Source of the DNA: Symsagittifera roscoffensis
Taxonomy: Eukaryota; Xenacoelomorpha; Acoela; Convolutidae
DNA length: 64,000 nucleotides
NCBI RefSeq assembly: GCF_963678635.1
Contig: NC_087067.1
Span: 5,928,647 to 5,992,646 of the forward strand
Direction: 5' to 3'
A program made the position numbers and the translations under genes. Below are positions 44,011 to 53,977 of this stretch, one piece after another. Under the pieces are notes generated by a model. That model searched no databases. It was not told where the DNA came from and saw nothing but the letters and a program-made list of their open reading frames with translations. Each line of letters starts with the position of its first letter. The stretch's first letter is position 1.

Positions 44011-45239
44011 TTTCTCGAAATGCTGGTATCAACCAGATGTCAAAATCTTTTATTATGGTTTCGGACATCAATGATAAGCCGACTTATTTGTTGAATTCTC
44101 GAGAAACTTTTGAAAATAATTTCGAAGTTTTATTTTGATCAAAAAACCCCAACCTGCTGGAACGTTCCAAGTATGATCCGACTTAAAGATGGTGTAGATT
44201 GGCTCCAAAGGAGGTGAGGCCGTGTTAAATGTTCCATCACACAAATCGTTTTGGCTTCTCACCGCAAAATCGAGACTGTTTCGTGCCAAACTCAGCATAC
44301 CTTGCAAAAGAAGGCATTCTTAGCGATTCTAAGTCATTGTTTCCGATCCTCAAGTTAACTGTCTTCCAAAATCAAATGAAGGCTGGCGTAAATTTTTGTT
44401 GCATCGTTGGATTGTCTTGTATTTTGAGGCCAAAATCGCACTGATCTGATTCTTGTAATCCAATTCTACTCTTAGTCCGTTCTTGTTGTTGGCCGTTATT
44501 CAATGTTTCATAGCGCACAAAAAATACGTGAAGAGCAATAATAAGCACAAATGATAACGTTGAGTTTCTTAGCGAAATTTAAAATGATTTAAAGCGGGTG
44601 TTCAATCAGCCTCTTTAATTATTCAGCCGAAAATACCCTTCAAACGTTGTCACGAACAATTTCCTTTTGCTCTGCTAACCACGCTTAGATAGGACATTGT
44701 TCTTAGCTATTGGAAAACTGGTACAGGGGCATAGCTTTTACAAGCATTTATATATAGCGAAGATCGATGTTTCAAGAAGCAGTTAAAACAATGAAAGAAT
44801 TTACAAAATTTACAGAAAAAATTGCCAACAGGGCAAGTTTGCCTGCTAAGGTGAACCTCTGCGAGCAACCAGTTTCTTCTTATAGAAAAAGGAAGAAAAG
44901 CATACTTTCTCTTTTTCTTGTAGTGATTTATTCAGTTCAACTATCAATTTGTACATACATTGAAATTTTTAGATAGTTAGCATGATTGCTTGCAAGAATT
45001 TAGTTTTGTACGTTTGATCGTTTTCAATTATGAGTGAAAGAGCATATTCAAAAAAACTATTATGAACATTTAAAATACAACGCAGGATGTGATATCATTG
45101 ATGTTTGAAGAACCCTGAGAAAAATAAACTGTCAAATATGAGTCAAAAACAATAATATCTGATGTCGGATAGACTCGTTTCAGATATCCTTGAGTTCCTT
45201 TAGTAATCGACCTCAAGAAAATACATTCAAATCAAAACA

Positions 45240-45780
45240 AGCATAGCCGATTGCTGTGCAAAAGCACAGAATGTTCCGACCATAAAAACTTGCAAAAAAG
45301 GTTTCAGTTTTTATTTTCAACTTCAAATTAGTGTCATTTTTAGTGCGTGTAGTGATTCGAGATTTATACAAACGCGTAGAAACTTAGTAAATGAGACAAT
45401 CGACAATATTTGTCTCCAAAAAGTGAATTACAAACAACAAATTAAAAAAGTAAAAATGTAAACATCCAAAATGAATTTTATTGATAATCAAGTTAGGTTT
45501 TTTTATGTCTAAAAGTCCAAATAAAATAAATGTTCGAAAAACGATTGTTACTCAATGGCAATACTCAACGGCTATACTCAACTAAAAATCAACAATTGTA
45601 AACCAGTTTTTCTCAACACTGGGAGATTTTTTTTGAAATTGTTTAATGACGTTCGAATCACGACTGAAAGGGCTCCAATTTGGTATATCACTTGACTCAT
45701 TCTGATTATTATTTGTGGTACCTGATTTGCGTGAAAAACAAAAAAAAGAACAAAAAAACTAAAACACTTGAATACAGCTT
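45240..45780 (+). repeat. Dispersed repeat, arm in direct orientation
   Basis: Blocks GAATGTTCCGACCATA (about 45267), GTTCGAATCACGACTGAAAG (about 45652) and, later, AATGGTCGGAACAA (about 45793) recur in inverted orientation at 53080-53690. Diverged, with differing spacers. Confidence 0.65.
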
Positions 45781-46677
45781 CTACTCATTTTCAATGGTCG
45801 GAACAAAAAGTTTGTATCGAGAGCAAATAGAGGGCTGGGACAAAGGTCGGAAAAAAACAAGATCTGATTTGCAGAGGACTGCTTCACATTAGTAACGCAC
45901 CTAGTTTGCAGCCGATATCAGTAATCAGCATCTTATTGAAAATGTGAGTTGAAAAATACTTTTGATTCACTGAAAATCTTTTAACCAAAGAATCAAGCTC
46001 AAAATAACAGGTAAGAATCAGGTGAGAATAGATATTTATTTTGCCAAAAATCTTCTAGTTAAACTAATTTAAGTAAAATTTAGAGCATGTCCTGCACTCG
46101 ACAGGTGTTAATCAGTATTCAAAAAATCAATTATCTTATTGTATTAAAACTGTTTAGTTACTAAAAGTAAATTTCGACCAGGTTCTGTTCACGTTGGCTT
46201 TTATCAGTATAGAATAACTATTGATCGGATCACTCGATGAAGTAGGATGACGTTTCTGCCAATGATTGCAGGTATATTATCAAGATTCAGAGTTATCCAA
46301 TGGAATATCTGTTTAAAATGACCTTTTTGTCGTGATTCGAGGTCTGAGAATATTTTCTTAGCTTCTCATCGTCTCAAGCAAATTGGTCCAAAATGTGCTG
46401 TTCAGGCTAATTTACCGCTTAAGTATTAGATGCAAAATACGCCCGTAGTGGACAAAAAAATTATAATTGACGAATAACTTTTTTTTCAACCAGCTTTCTT
46501 TGCTTGCTTGATGTTAAACTGTTTTAGTATAATTTGAGTTAAAATTTCCTGTCTCATGATTTAACAATGCTGGTTAAAATCCGTGTAAACAAAAAAAGTC
46601 AGTGCTGCAGTGACGCTCAACTAAGCAGTATATTACGAGGGTCGCAACAGAAACAAGAAACATGTCAAATCTTCCTT

Positions 46678-46860
46678 TAAACTTGCAAGAGCGAGTGTCT
46701 TGTAATCGGGAACTGGACTTTTTTTTTATTTGTAAACAACATTTACAAATGTAGTTAGTTGAAGCTGCTTCCATACTGAAACCTTAATAAGAGGTAACAC
46801 AGTTGCTTTTGCACCGTAAGTTCAGGGATCGAGTTGCGGCCGAACCTTGCTTTTAAAGTG
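46678..46860 (+). repeat. Hairpin plus tRNA-like repeat, copy upstream of the 7TM gene
   Basis: A weakened hairpin (ACTTGC-AAGA-GCGAGT) is followed by GTCTTGTAATCGGGAACTGG. A B-box-like CAGGGATCGAGTTGCGG lies about 140 bp on. The sequence that follows (CTGCTTATGTTATGTCCGCT) matches the tail after the copy at 1940-2160. Confidence 0.5.
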
Positions 46861-48477
46861 AAATGGAAAAAAATTCCCTAAAAATCGAATTGTCGGACTT
46901 ACCTTTGTCTGCTTATGTTATGTCCGCTTAGTTGCCACAAGACAAAACTTGATTTTTCTTGTAATTTAAGAAAATTTCATTCTAGTTGCAATTGTTGTTG
47001 ATTTCATCCTATGATTTTAAAATTTACTAACCCTGACGTAGTATATTTTTTCTTTGTTTTTTTTTGCTTTTGAAAATTTTATTCGCCCTAAAAGTTTTTG
47101 GCGTATGTTTTTATCGACTCGTCATTTTTTGAATTGTTTGAAGGGCAGAAATCGATTATTTTTTTGAACATTCAAGTCGTATGTGGTGTATAAGTTCAAG
47201 ATGTAAACTTAATCGCTCAACATTTTTTCGTAATTTTTTTTCGGTTCAATGAGCATCTACTCACGTATTATTGGCTTGTTGGCAGCTCATTAAAAAAAAT
47301 GTTTTAAAGCAGGTGGTTGTATTTCACGGCGGTTTTTCTAAAATTATAGTTTTTGAAAAAATTTTAACCTAATTTTTTTTTACCCGAAGGGTCGATATTT
47401 AAATTGAAATTTTTGGCTGAAATTTACCATTATGATTAGCAGAATTTATCCGAAGTTGCGGGAACCCCTAAATTTTTTTGAAGCCTGCGCAATGAAAAAC
47501 ACTTTTTTTAATAAGGTCCAACCCACCGGGAATTTTTGACCCCCGCGATTTACGTACTGCAGAGTAAGCATTATTGTTGCGATCCTGCACGCAACATTCC
47601 TTCTTGCTTTTTGTCTGACAGGAGATTAATGGCCTGTTTCTCTTTTCTTTTGTCATGAAAGTTTTGGTTCCGTTCAAGATGCGATGACCGTAGCTCAGAC
47701 TCATATATAAGTTGCGAGGTTTTTTTTTAATTTACTTTTTCGCTATTTGACTTTTATTTTTAGTTCAGTTCATTTCCTTTGTCAAAAGGAAGGCAAACTC
47801 TACTATCGAATAGCGAAAGTTATAAAGTCACGAAAAACGTGATCTTCTAATTTCGAAAATGGAATTTAATTTTCAGATGCTCCAGCGAAATTTAAAAAAA
47901 TTGTCCTAGAAATTCAAAGAGCTTTAAGGGCTTCACAAATTCAGTCAGTTTTTTTTTCTGTTTCATTGCGTTCATTGATTCTTTTCCAACTGTCTGTTGG
48001 CTATGTTTTTTGGGCAATTTCAAGCGTTTCAAAAATAATTAATAATTGGACGTTTTGACGTTTTGTTTAATTTTGCAGTTGGTAAAATTCTGTTTTTGAG
48101 AATCACCTAAGAAAACAGTTGAATTGTCTGTAAAATGTTTTTGTTTTAAAGCTAGCGTTTGCTAGTTTTTTTTTGCCCAGGTGATTTTCATCCTTTTTCA
48201 AGTATCTGAAGCTATTTGATGGTTGTTATAGGGGAGTCGGAACATTCACAACACTCATACGTGCAGTCTTCCGCTACATAAGCAACCCAGAGGGTGTGTT
48301 ATAGAGTTATTTTCGTAAGACTAGCAGCTTAAGCATTTAAATAGGAGTTTTTAGCTTTTAAAACTATTTTGATATTCGTGTACGCTTATCTTAAGACAAG
48401 ACGGCTGATTTTCTGGACAAAAACTACTTGATTAAGTTTTGGCTGATTTAAATGATCGATATTTGCATTTTGTGTTA

Positions 48478-49617
48478 TTACTGACAAATTCTGGACAATA
48501 GTTCTCTTAATGGCAACATTAAAATGCATTTGAACTGTTCGTTGGTTCGCATCAGTAATAAAATGTGCACTTTCATGAGCGTATCGACGGCTTGGGTCAA
48601 AGCATAGCTAAGTATCAGGCTCATATCAACAATCATGCCATAAGTGGCGGAAGTCTCGTTGGACGGGTCGAGAAAGAAACAGTTTTCGTCTTTGAAAATC
48701 AACTTGACCCCTGCTGTTACTGATCGAACTCTGTCAAATGAAAAAATAGCCCAGCATATGTAGTTTGCTATCAATATAGGAGCCCCGATAATGATAGTTT
48801 TCTTCAAATGTTTCACGTATTTTGTGCTTCGGAGTGCTGCGTCTTCGCTATCAATTGGACCATTTTCGTTGAGTAGAAAAACGGCTTCCGAGTTCAAGGT
48901 CGAATTCAACGAAGGCGATTTTCGCTCGACGCGTTTAAGAATATTTTTGGTGGTTTTGTAGTAAAATTTGAATAACAGCGAGAGAGTTATAACGTAAAAT
49001 AAATGCCACATTATCAAGTACATTGAGTAGAAAGCTGTTATGAATTTTGACTCGAAACGAAGTTCGCTCCTTAGAAGAGATATTGAAGCTGTAACGAAAA
49101 AGATTCCGATGATTAAATACTCGACCAAGTACTTCATACTTTTCCATTCGGCAAATAGCTGACAACAGTAGTATGAGTTTTTGCTGAAACTGTATCTGTA
49201 TGTCGCGACTAACAGCAGAAGAAAATAATACATTGAGTCGCAAAAGTATAAGCGAACTTCTGTCATAATTGCAGTCAGTAAGGGTGAAAAGGCGGGTTGA
49301 TATTCATTGCAAAGTACCAAAATTCTGCCTCCTATCAAAGATACGAGGCTTGAAATTAACACTCCGACTGCGAGAGTGAAAATAAGTTGCTGGTCCGGGG
49401 CGAGATTCGAACTTGGGTTCCTTCTACTAGAGTAGCAGTAAATGACATAGGAATAGATCAATATTCCGAGAACTGCAGAAATGTTGCTGTACACGTCTAT
49501 GGCGATGAAGAAAGTAGGTTTGAAGGTCTCGCAGGACCAGAGAAGGTGCCAGAAACTTGGATGTTTCCATTCCAGAACACCTCCAACTTCGCGCAGAATC
49601 AATTCTGAATATGACAT
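48478..49617 (-). CDS. Intronless seven-transmembrane protein, candidate GPCR/chemoreceptor
   Basis: 379 residues on the - strand with seven hydrophobic helices at about 37-61, 77-101, 113-139, 162-183, 193-219, 272-294 and 325-356. There is a long Ser/Asn-rich loop between helices 5 and 6 (about 220-271), typical of G-protein-coupled receptors. Helix 3 ends ATYRYS instead of DRY and helix 7 lacks NPxxY, so it is divergent; family not assigned. NET near residue 320 is a glycosylation sequon before helix 7. TTTATATATTC lies about 30-45 bp upstream of the ATG. The frame is intact and unspliced, unlike the other host genes here, which fits a chemoreceptor or a retrocopy. Confidence 0.7.
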   Translation of the reverse strand: MSYSELILREVGGVLEWKHPSFWHLLWSCETFKPTFFIAIDVYSNISAVLGILIYSYVIYCYSSRRNPSSNLAPDQQLIFTLAVGVLISSLVSLIGGRILVLCNEYQPAFSPLLTAIMTEVRLYFCDSMYYFLLLLVATYRYSFSKNSYYCCQLFAEWKSMKYLVEYLIIGIFFVTASISLLRSELRFESKFITAFYSMYLIMWHLFYVITLSLLFKFYYKTTKNILKRVERKSPSLNSTLNSEAVFLLNENGPIDSEDAALRSTKYVKHLKKTIIIGAPILIANYICWAIFSFDRVRSVTAGVKLIFKDENCFFLDPSNETSATYGMIVDMSLILSYALTQAVDTLMKVHILLLMRTNEQFKCILMLPLRELLSRICQ

Positions 49618-50783
49618 TGAGAATTTTGAGGAAAAATCCAGGATGAATATATAAAATTATCCGTTAAGTACAAGAAGAGTTGAGATTTTTTAGGCCGTGA
49701 AAAGGCTAATCCGTCTTTGAAGACCGTGAAAAGACTAAATTAACGTTTGAACTTATGAATTCTATTTGCTCAGTTAATTTAAATCTACTTTGTATCCTTC
49801 ACTTTGGCAAATTTACCTGTATATGTTTTCAGAACAAATATTTGACATTTTTCACGCGATCTGTTATCATAATACGCAGGTATTGTTCTCTTGACCGAAG
49901 TATCGAATGTTCGAATACTTCCGACCAATCAACGTTCTTTAAGGTGTCCAAAACTGCCTGATTTTCACGCTTTGAATCTAAACTTAATTTGTTGGCATTC
50001 GGTCACAAAGGATTACACCAATAATTAGCTGAACTTATAATGAGCTGAACTTCAAATTATTGGAAGTCAAATGACATTTGAGGACGTAATTGAAATTTGC
50101 TCTACTCGCAAACTTCATTTGCAGAAAATTAGGTCGAAAGTATTGAAGTCAACTTTGACCTATAGAGTTCTTTCAGTTGAAAGAAATTGTCGGCTGACAA
50201 TAATTTGCTTGTGGTTTGACATCTAAAAGCATACCAGTTAAATTAGTTCAGTACAAGAGAGCCTTAAAAAAATCTGTTCAAGAAGCCGAAATATAAAATC
50301 CGTTCAAAAATCTAAAAAACAAAATGTCAGATTATGGAAAATATCGTTGATAACAAATAATGCAACGTTTCCCAGAAGCTTACGTTGTTGATTTCTCTTA
50401 CCGCAAACGATCTTTTCAATCCAACTATTTTTCTTCTCGTTCTATCTTTTTTCTGGTTTTTGGTGTTTTTCCTGTAGTTTCTTTTTTTCTCACCAAAACT
50501 CAAAATTTTTTATGAAGTTTTCTTCGCTGCTGAGCTATAAGATGTCGTTAGAGATGATAGTGTTTCTAATAGATTCCACATGTTTATCGGACAATATCCG
50601 TTAAGTCAAAACTTTTAAAAATGAAGATTCCTTGAAATTCCGATAAAAAAATCGACAAGGATAATATTTTTTCGATTTCATTAAACTGAAAGCTATATAC
50701 GGAATAAAAATCATCGTTGAATTTTTCTTCAATTTTTGAAGTTGGGCGTAATCAGTGGCAAGATGAATTTTCTTACTTTATTG
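49618..50783. other. Upstream region of the seven-helix gene
   Basis: AT-rich; no coding segment recognised. The TATA-like sequence at about 49648-49658 is the only promoter-type signal seen. Confidence 0.4.
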
Positions 50784-51665
50784 CCCGCATCCAAGTCTAG
50801 GCGTAAGTAATCGATTATAACGGAATATTATGATGATTTTTTGACAGTTATAATTGATTATAATTACCAAAATCAGGTGTTTAAAGGATTTATAATTGAT
50901 TATAATCGTGATATTTTCCAAGAGATTAAAATCTCTTATAATCGATAATAATTGATTATAGTTCTTACAAAAAACCCTTAAAATCAATTATAATCGATTA
51001 TAATCTCTTATTTTGCCGAAATTTTGTCAATTCAAAACTAAATTCGAATTATATCTTATGGGTTATTATTTTTGTGTCAATAAGAAAATCTTTAAAAGAG
51101 AGATCTCTTGAACACTTTGGTTCATCCGAACACAAAGTTTTACCACGAAACAAAAGTTTCATGGAGATCCTTTCACGTGAGTGGAAATGTTCCCGCGGTA
51201 GATGAAAAATAAATCTTACGAATCAATCATTAAACTAAATCAATTTGCTGATGTTTTGGTGGTTGAAAAAGCTTAAAATATGCATCACAAAACAACTCTA
51301 ATGGGGAAGAAATGAAAAAAAAAACTTATAAAATATAAGCAATTTAGATGCAACTTCGAAGACAAAATGGACAAACAAAAAGGATCATAAACAATTATAA
51401 TCGATTATAACAAAAGAACTAGAAATTTGAATAAATATAATGGATTATAATCAATTATAATCGATTATAACTGTATCGAAAAATAGACGAATAAATAATC
51501 GATTATGATCGATTATAATGGATTATAGTTAATTATAATTTGATTTTAAGAAGAGAGATTATAATCGATTATTAATTGATTAAAATCGATTGTTTCTCAA
51601 ATTTAGTAAGACTGGTACTAAAATCGTAAAATAATCGATTATTAACGATTGAAACTGGATGCGGG
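50784..51665. mobile_element. AT-rich element with terminal inverted repeats and many TAATCGATTA palindromes
   Basis: Bounded by CCCGCATCCA (50784-50793) and its exact complement TGGATGCGGG (51656-51665). Inside are seven exact TAATCGATTA palindromes (near 50808, 50992, 51398, 51458, 51496, 51561, 51632) and many TAATTGATTA / TAATTATAA variants, densest at the two ends. No ORF. Fits a non-autonomous DNA transposon with subterminal repeats. TAAT-N2-ATTA is also a paired homeodomain site, and the element lies 1.2-2 kb upstream of the seven-helix gene. Confidence 0.6.
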
Positions 51666-51912
51666 TGAAAACTGCATGGCAATAATGAAACTGAGAATTC
51701 ACATGCTGATTACCTGGTCATCATTTTTTAACAGCAGCACAAAAACCATCCGCAAAATTTGTCCAAACAATGAAGACAACATCATTTTCCAGTTTTTCTG
51801 AATTGGCTTCTAAGTAACTGCAACAAAAACAATTCGTCGTCTTTTTTGGAGAACAGCAAAACCAAAAAAAGCGTTTGCTTTTCAAATACAGGAAAAAAAT
51901 TATTGTATGGGG

Positions 51913-52302
51913 CTGGGGCTGATCTAGGATTTTCTCGAAGGGGGCGGAAGGGGGTACTGAATTCTCAAAAAAAATTTTTTTATAGGTCGACCAAATTGAT
52001 TTTCTGAGCTCTCGCAAATCACACTCCATTTTGCCATTTTGACCAAATTTTCTGAGCCGCAGGCAAAATCTTGAAAAACAGGCCAAAAGAGCTGTTTTGG
52101 GAACTTTTTAGAAGTTTTTGACCAAAACATTGCGTTTTTTTTGGCGCACGCTCCTACCTCAAAATTAGAATATAAGCAGAGTCAGTCAGCCAAGAATTGA
52201 TATCTCAAAATAGTACAAAGGGGGGACATTTTGGGTTGGCAGGGGGTCGAATCACTAAGAAAGGGGCGTCCGCCCCCCCCCCCCCCACCTAAATCTGCTG
52301 GT
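51913..52302. mobile_element. MITE-like inverted-repeat element, copy 2
   Basis: Left end CTGGGGCTGATCTAGGATTT with TCTCGAAGGGGGCG, right end a C run, then ACCTAAATCTGCTGG. Internal TAGGTCGACCAAATTGATTT is shared with the other copies. GTATGGGG on both flanks may be a target duplication. Confidence 0.6.
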
Positions 52303-53079
52303 AGTATGGGGTAAAGGCACTGGATCTGTTTTGAAAGAACCAATAAAAAGTCTTGTTGACAGTTCTTATCCATTTCTTATGACCGAACTTTTTGGTATTC
52401 GAGGTTGCTGTTCTTTTCGGTGTAAAATTTTTTGTATGTTTATATCAATTTTGGATAGAGGTTTTGTGATTATTGGGAACTTCATTTTCTCCTGAAGCCA
52501 TTTTTTAAAACGAATTTGAATCTTTTCATATAGTAAACGAATAAACGATGGTTATGTGCATCTGGAAATTTTGTAATTTCAGATATTTTTGAGTCTAGAG
52601 TAGTTGTAGTTTGTTAACTTGGCTTGACGCATGCGTAAGTTTTTCTAATGTTTTGGGGTTTTACTCTTTTTCAGCGATAGCCAACGATTTCCTAACTAAT
52701 ATCGAGCCGGTTTTGATGAAACAAATCTCAACATTTATTCAGTAAAAACAGATGTAATTCGAGATATTTTAATAAAGGGAGAAAAGTTTTTATTTAAACT
52801 GTTTTCAATAAATGGAGACAAAATGGAAATCACCAATAATTTGGCAATTTTTTCCCATGGCTTTTTGTTCAATGTTAGTTCCGTTTTTTAAAAAAAAATT
52901 GAAAGCTAAGTTCCCAATTTTGTTAATTGTTTTGGCATGCTTGGATTCATTTCATTTTCATGTCATTTTGATTCCGTAGAACGAGAAATTTTACCTTACT
53001 TTGTCCAGGAAGCATTTTTTTCGACTCAGTAGTAGTATGCATCTAAATCAGTGTTAAGCGTTAATCTAGGCGGTTTACT
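52303..53079. other. Intergenic, nothing recognised
   Basis: AT-rich sequence with no convincing coding segment, RNA or repeat ends. Confidence 0.4.
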
Positions 53080-53690
53080 TAAGTAATTGTTCCGACCATT
53101 TGGGAGGTGTTTTTTTTTGGTTTGTTTTCCTCGCAAAATCAGCGACCACAAATAATCATCGGAGAGAGTTGAGTGATATATCATACTAAAGCCCTTTCAG
53201 TCGTGATTCGAACGACATTAATAATTTCTCAGTGTCGAGAAAAACAGGTTTGAAGGTTTCGATTTCTCGTCTTAATTCGAGCGAATAAATAAACATGCAA
53301 TAGCTTATTTTAATGGCTTAAAAGCTTACAATAGCTTAGTTTAAGCCGTAAAAATTTAGTTTAACTCGAGGAAAGTTAGTTTTTTTTAGTATTTTAGCGC
53401 TTTTTGTTGTCAAAAACTTCAAAATTTGAAAACACTGCAAAAACAAATGAACAATTTTTTGAACTTTTTTTAGAAGTTTTTTTTAGTAATTTTTCTTGAA
53501 AAATTGTTATGCAATTTGCGTTTTTTACTATGACTATCGAATATACCTAAGCTCTAGTTTTTTGTTAAGATCCGTTTATCAGACCACGCCGAAAAAACGA
53601 TCCTAACATGAAAAAATTTAGTTGTATTTTTTCAAGACTATGGTCGGAACATTCAGTGCTACTTGCACAGTAACAGGTTATCCTTGTTAA
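53080..53690 (-). repeat. Dispersed repeat, arm in inverted orientation
   Basis: Inverted match to 45240-45780: CTTTCAGTCGTGATTCGAAC (about 53197), TTGTTCCGACCATTTGG (about 53087), TATGGTCGGAACATTCAG (about 53640). The two copies enclose the seven-helix gene. They may be ends of one large element or two independent insertions. Confidence 0.65.
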
Positions 53691-53977
53691 AGATAAAAGT
53701 TCAATTGATTATTACGGCTTTCGAAGAAAGCGAGGAATATGAATGATTGGGTTAGTTTTTCTTCAGACCAATTTTACAAAAGAAGTTTTGACAGCTTGGG
53801 GATTGATCATGGGATCTTCGGACTACTAGGTGGGGTCAAATTGCAGATGTAATTGAAAATTGTAATTTGAGCGTTATTATTTTTTAACGCAAGTTCTTTA
53901 TTTATATTCTGGCATCAATTCAAATAATCACTGCTCTCGTTTCGAAATGGATTCAGATTTGCAAAAAATATTGCCTG

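Larger units (their letters stand above)
44020..48470. other. Intergenic, repeat-rich, no gene recognised
   Basis: AT-rich. Holds one arm of a dispersed inverted repeat (about 45240-45780), the hairpin/tRNA-like repeat at 46678-46860 and a copy of another dispersed repeat at about 47750-48010 (CACGAAAAACGTGATC, TTTTCCAACTGTCTGTTGGC). No credible exon seen. Confidence 0.5.
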
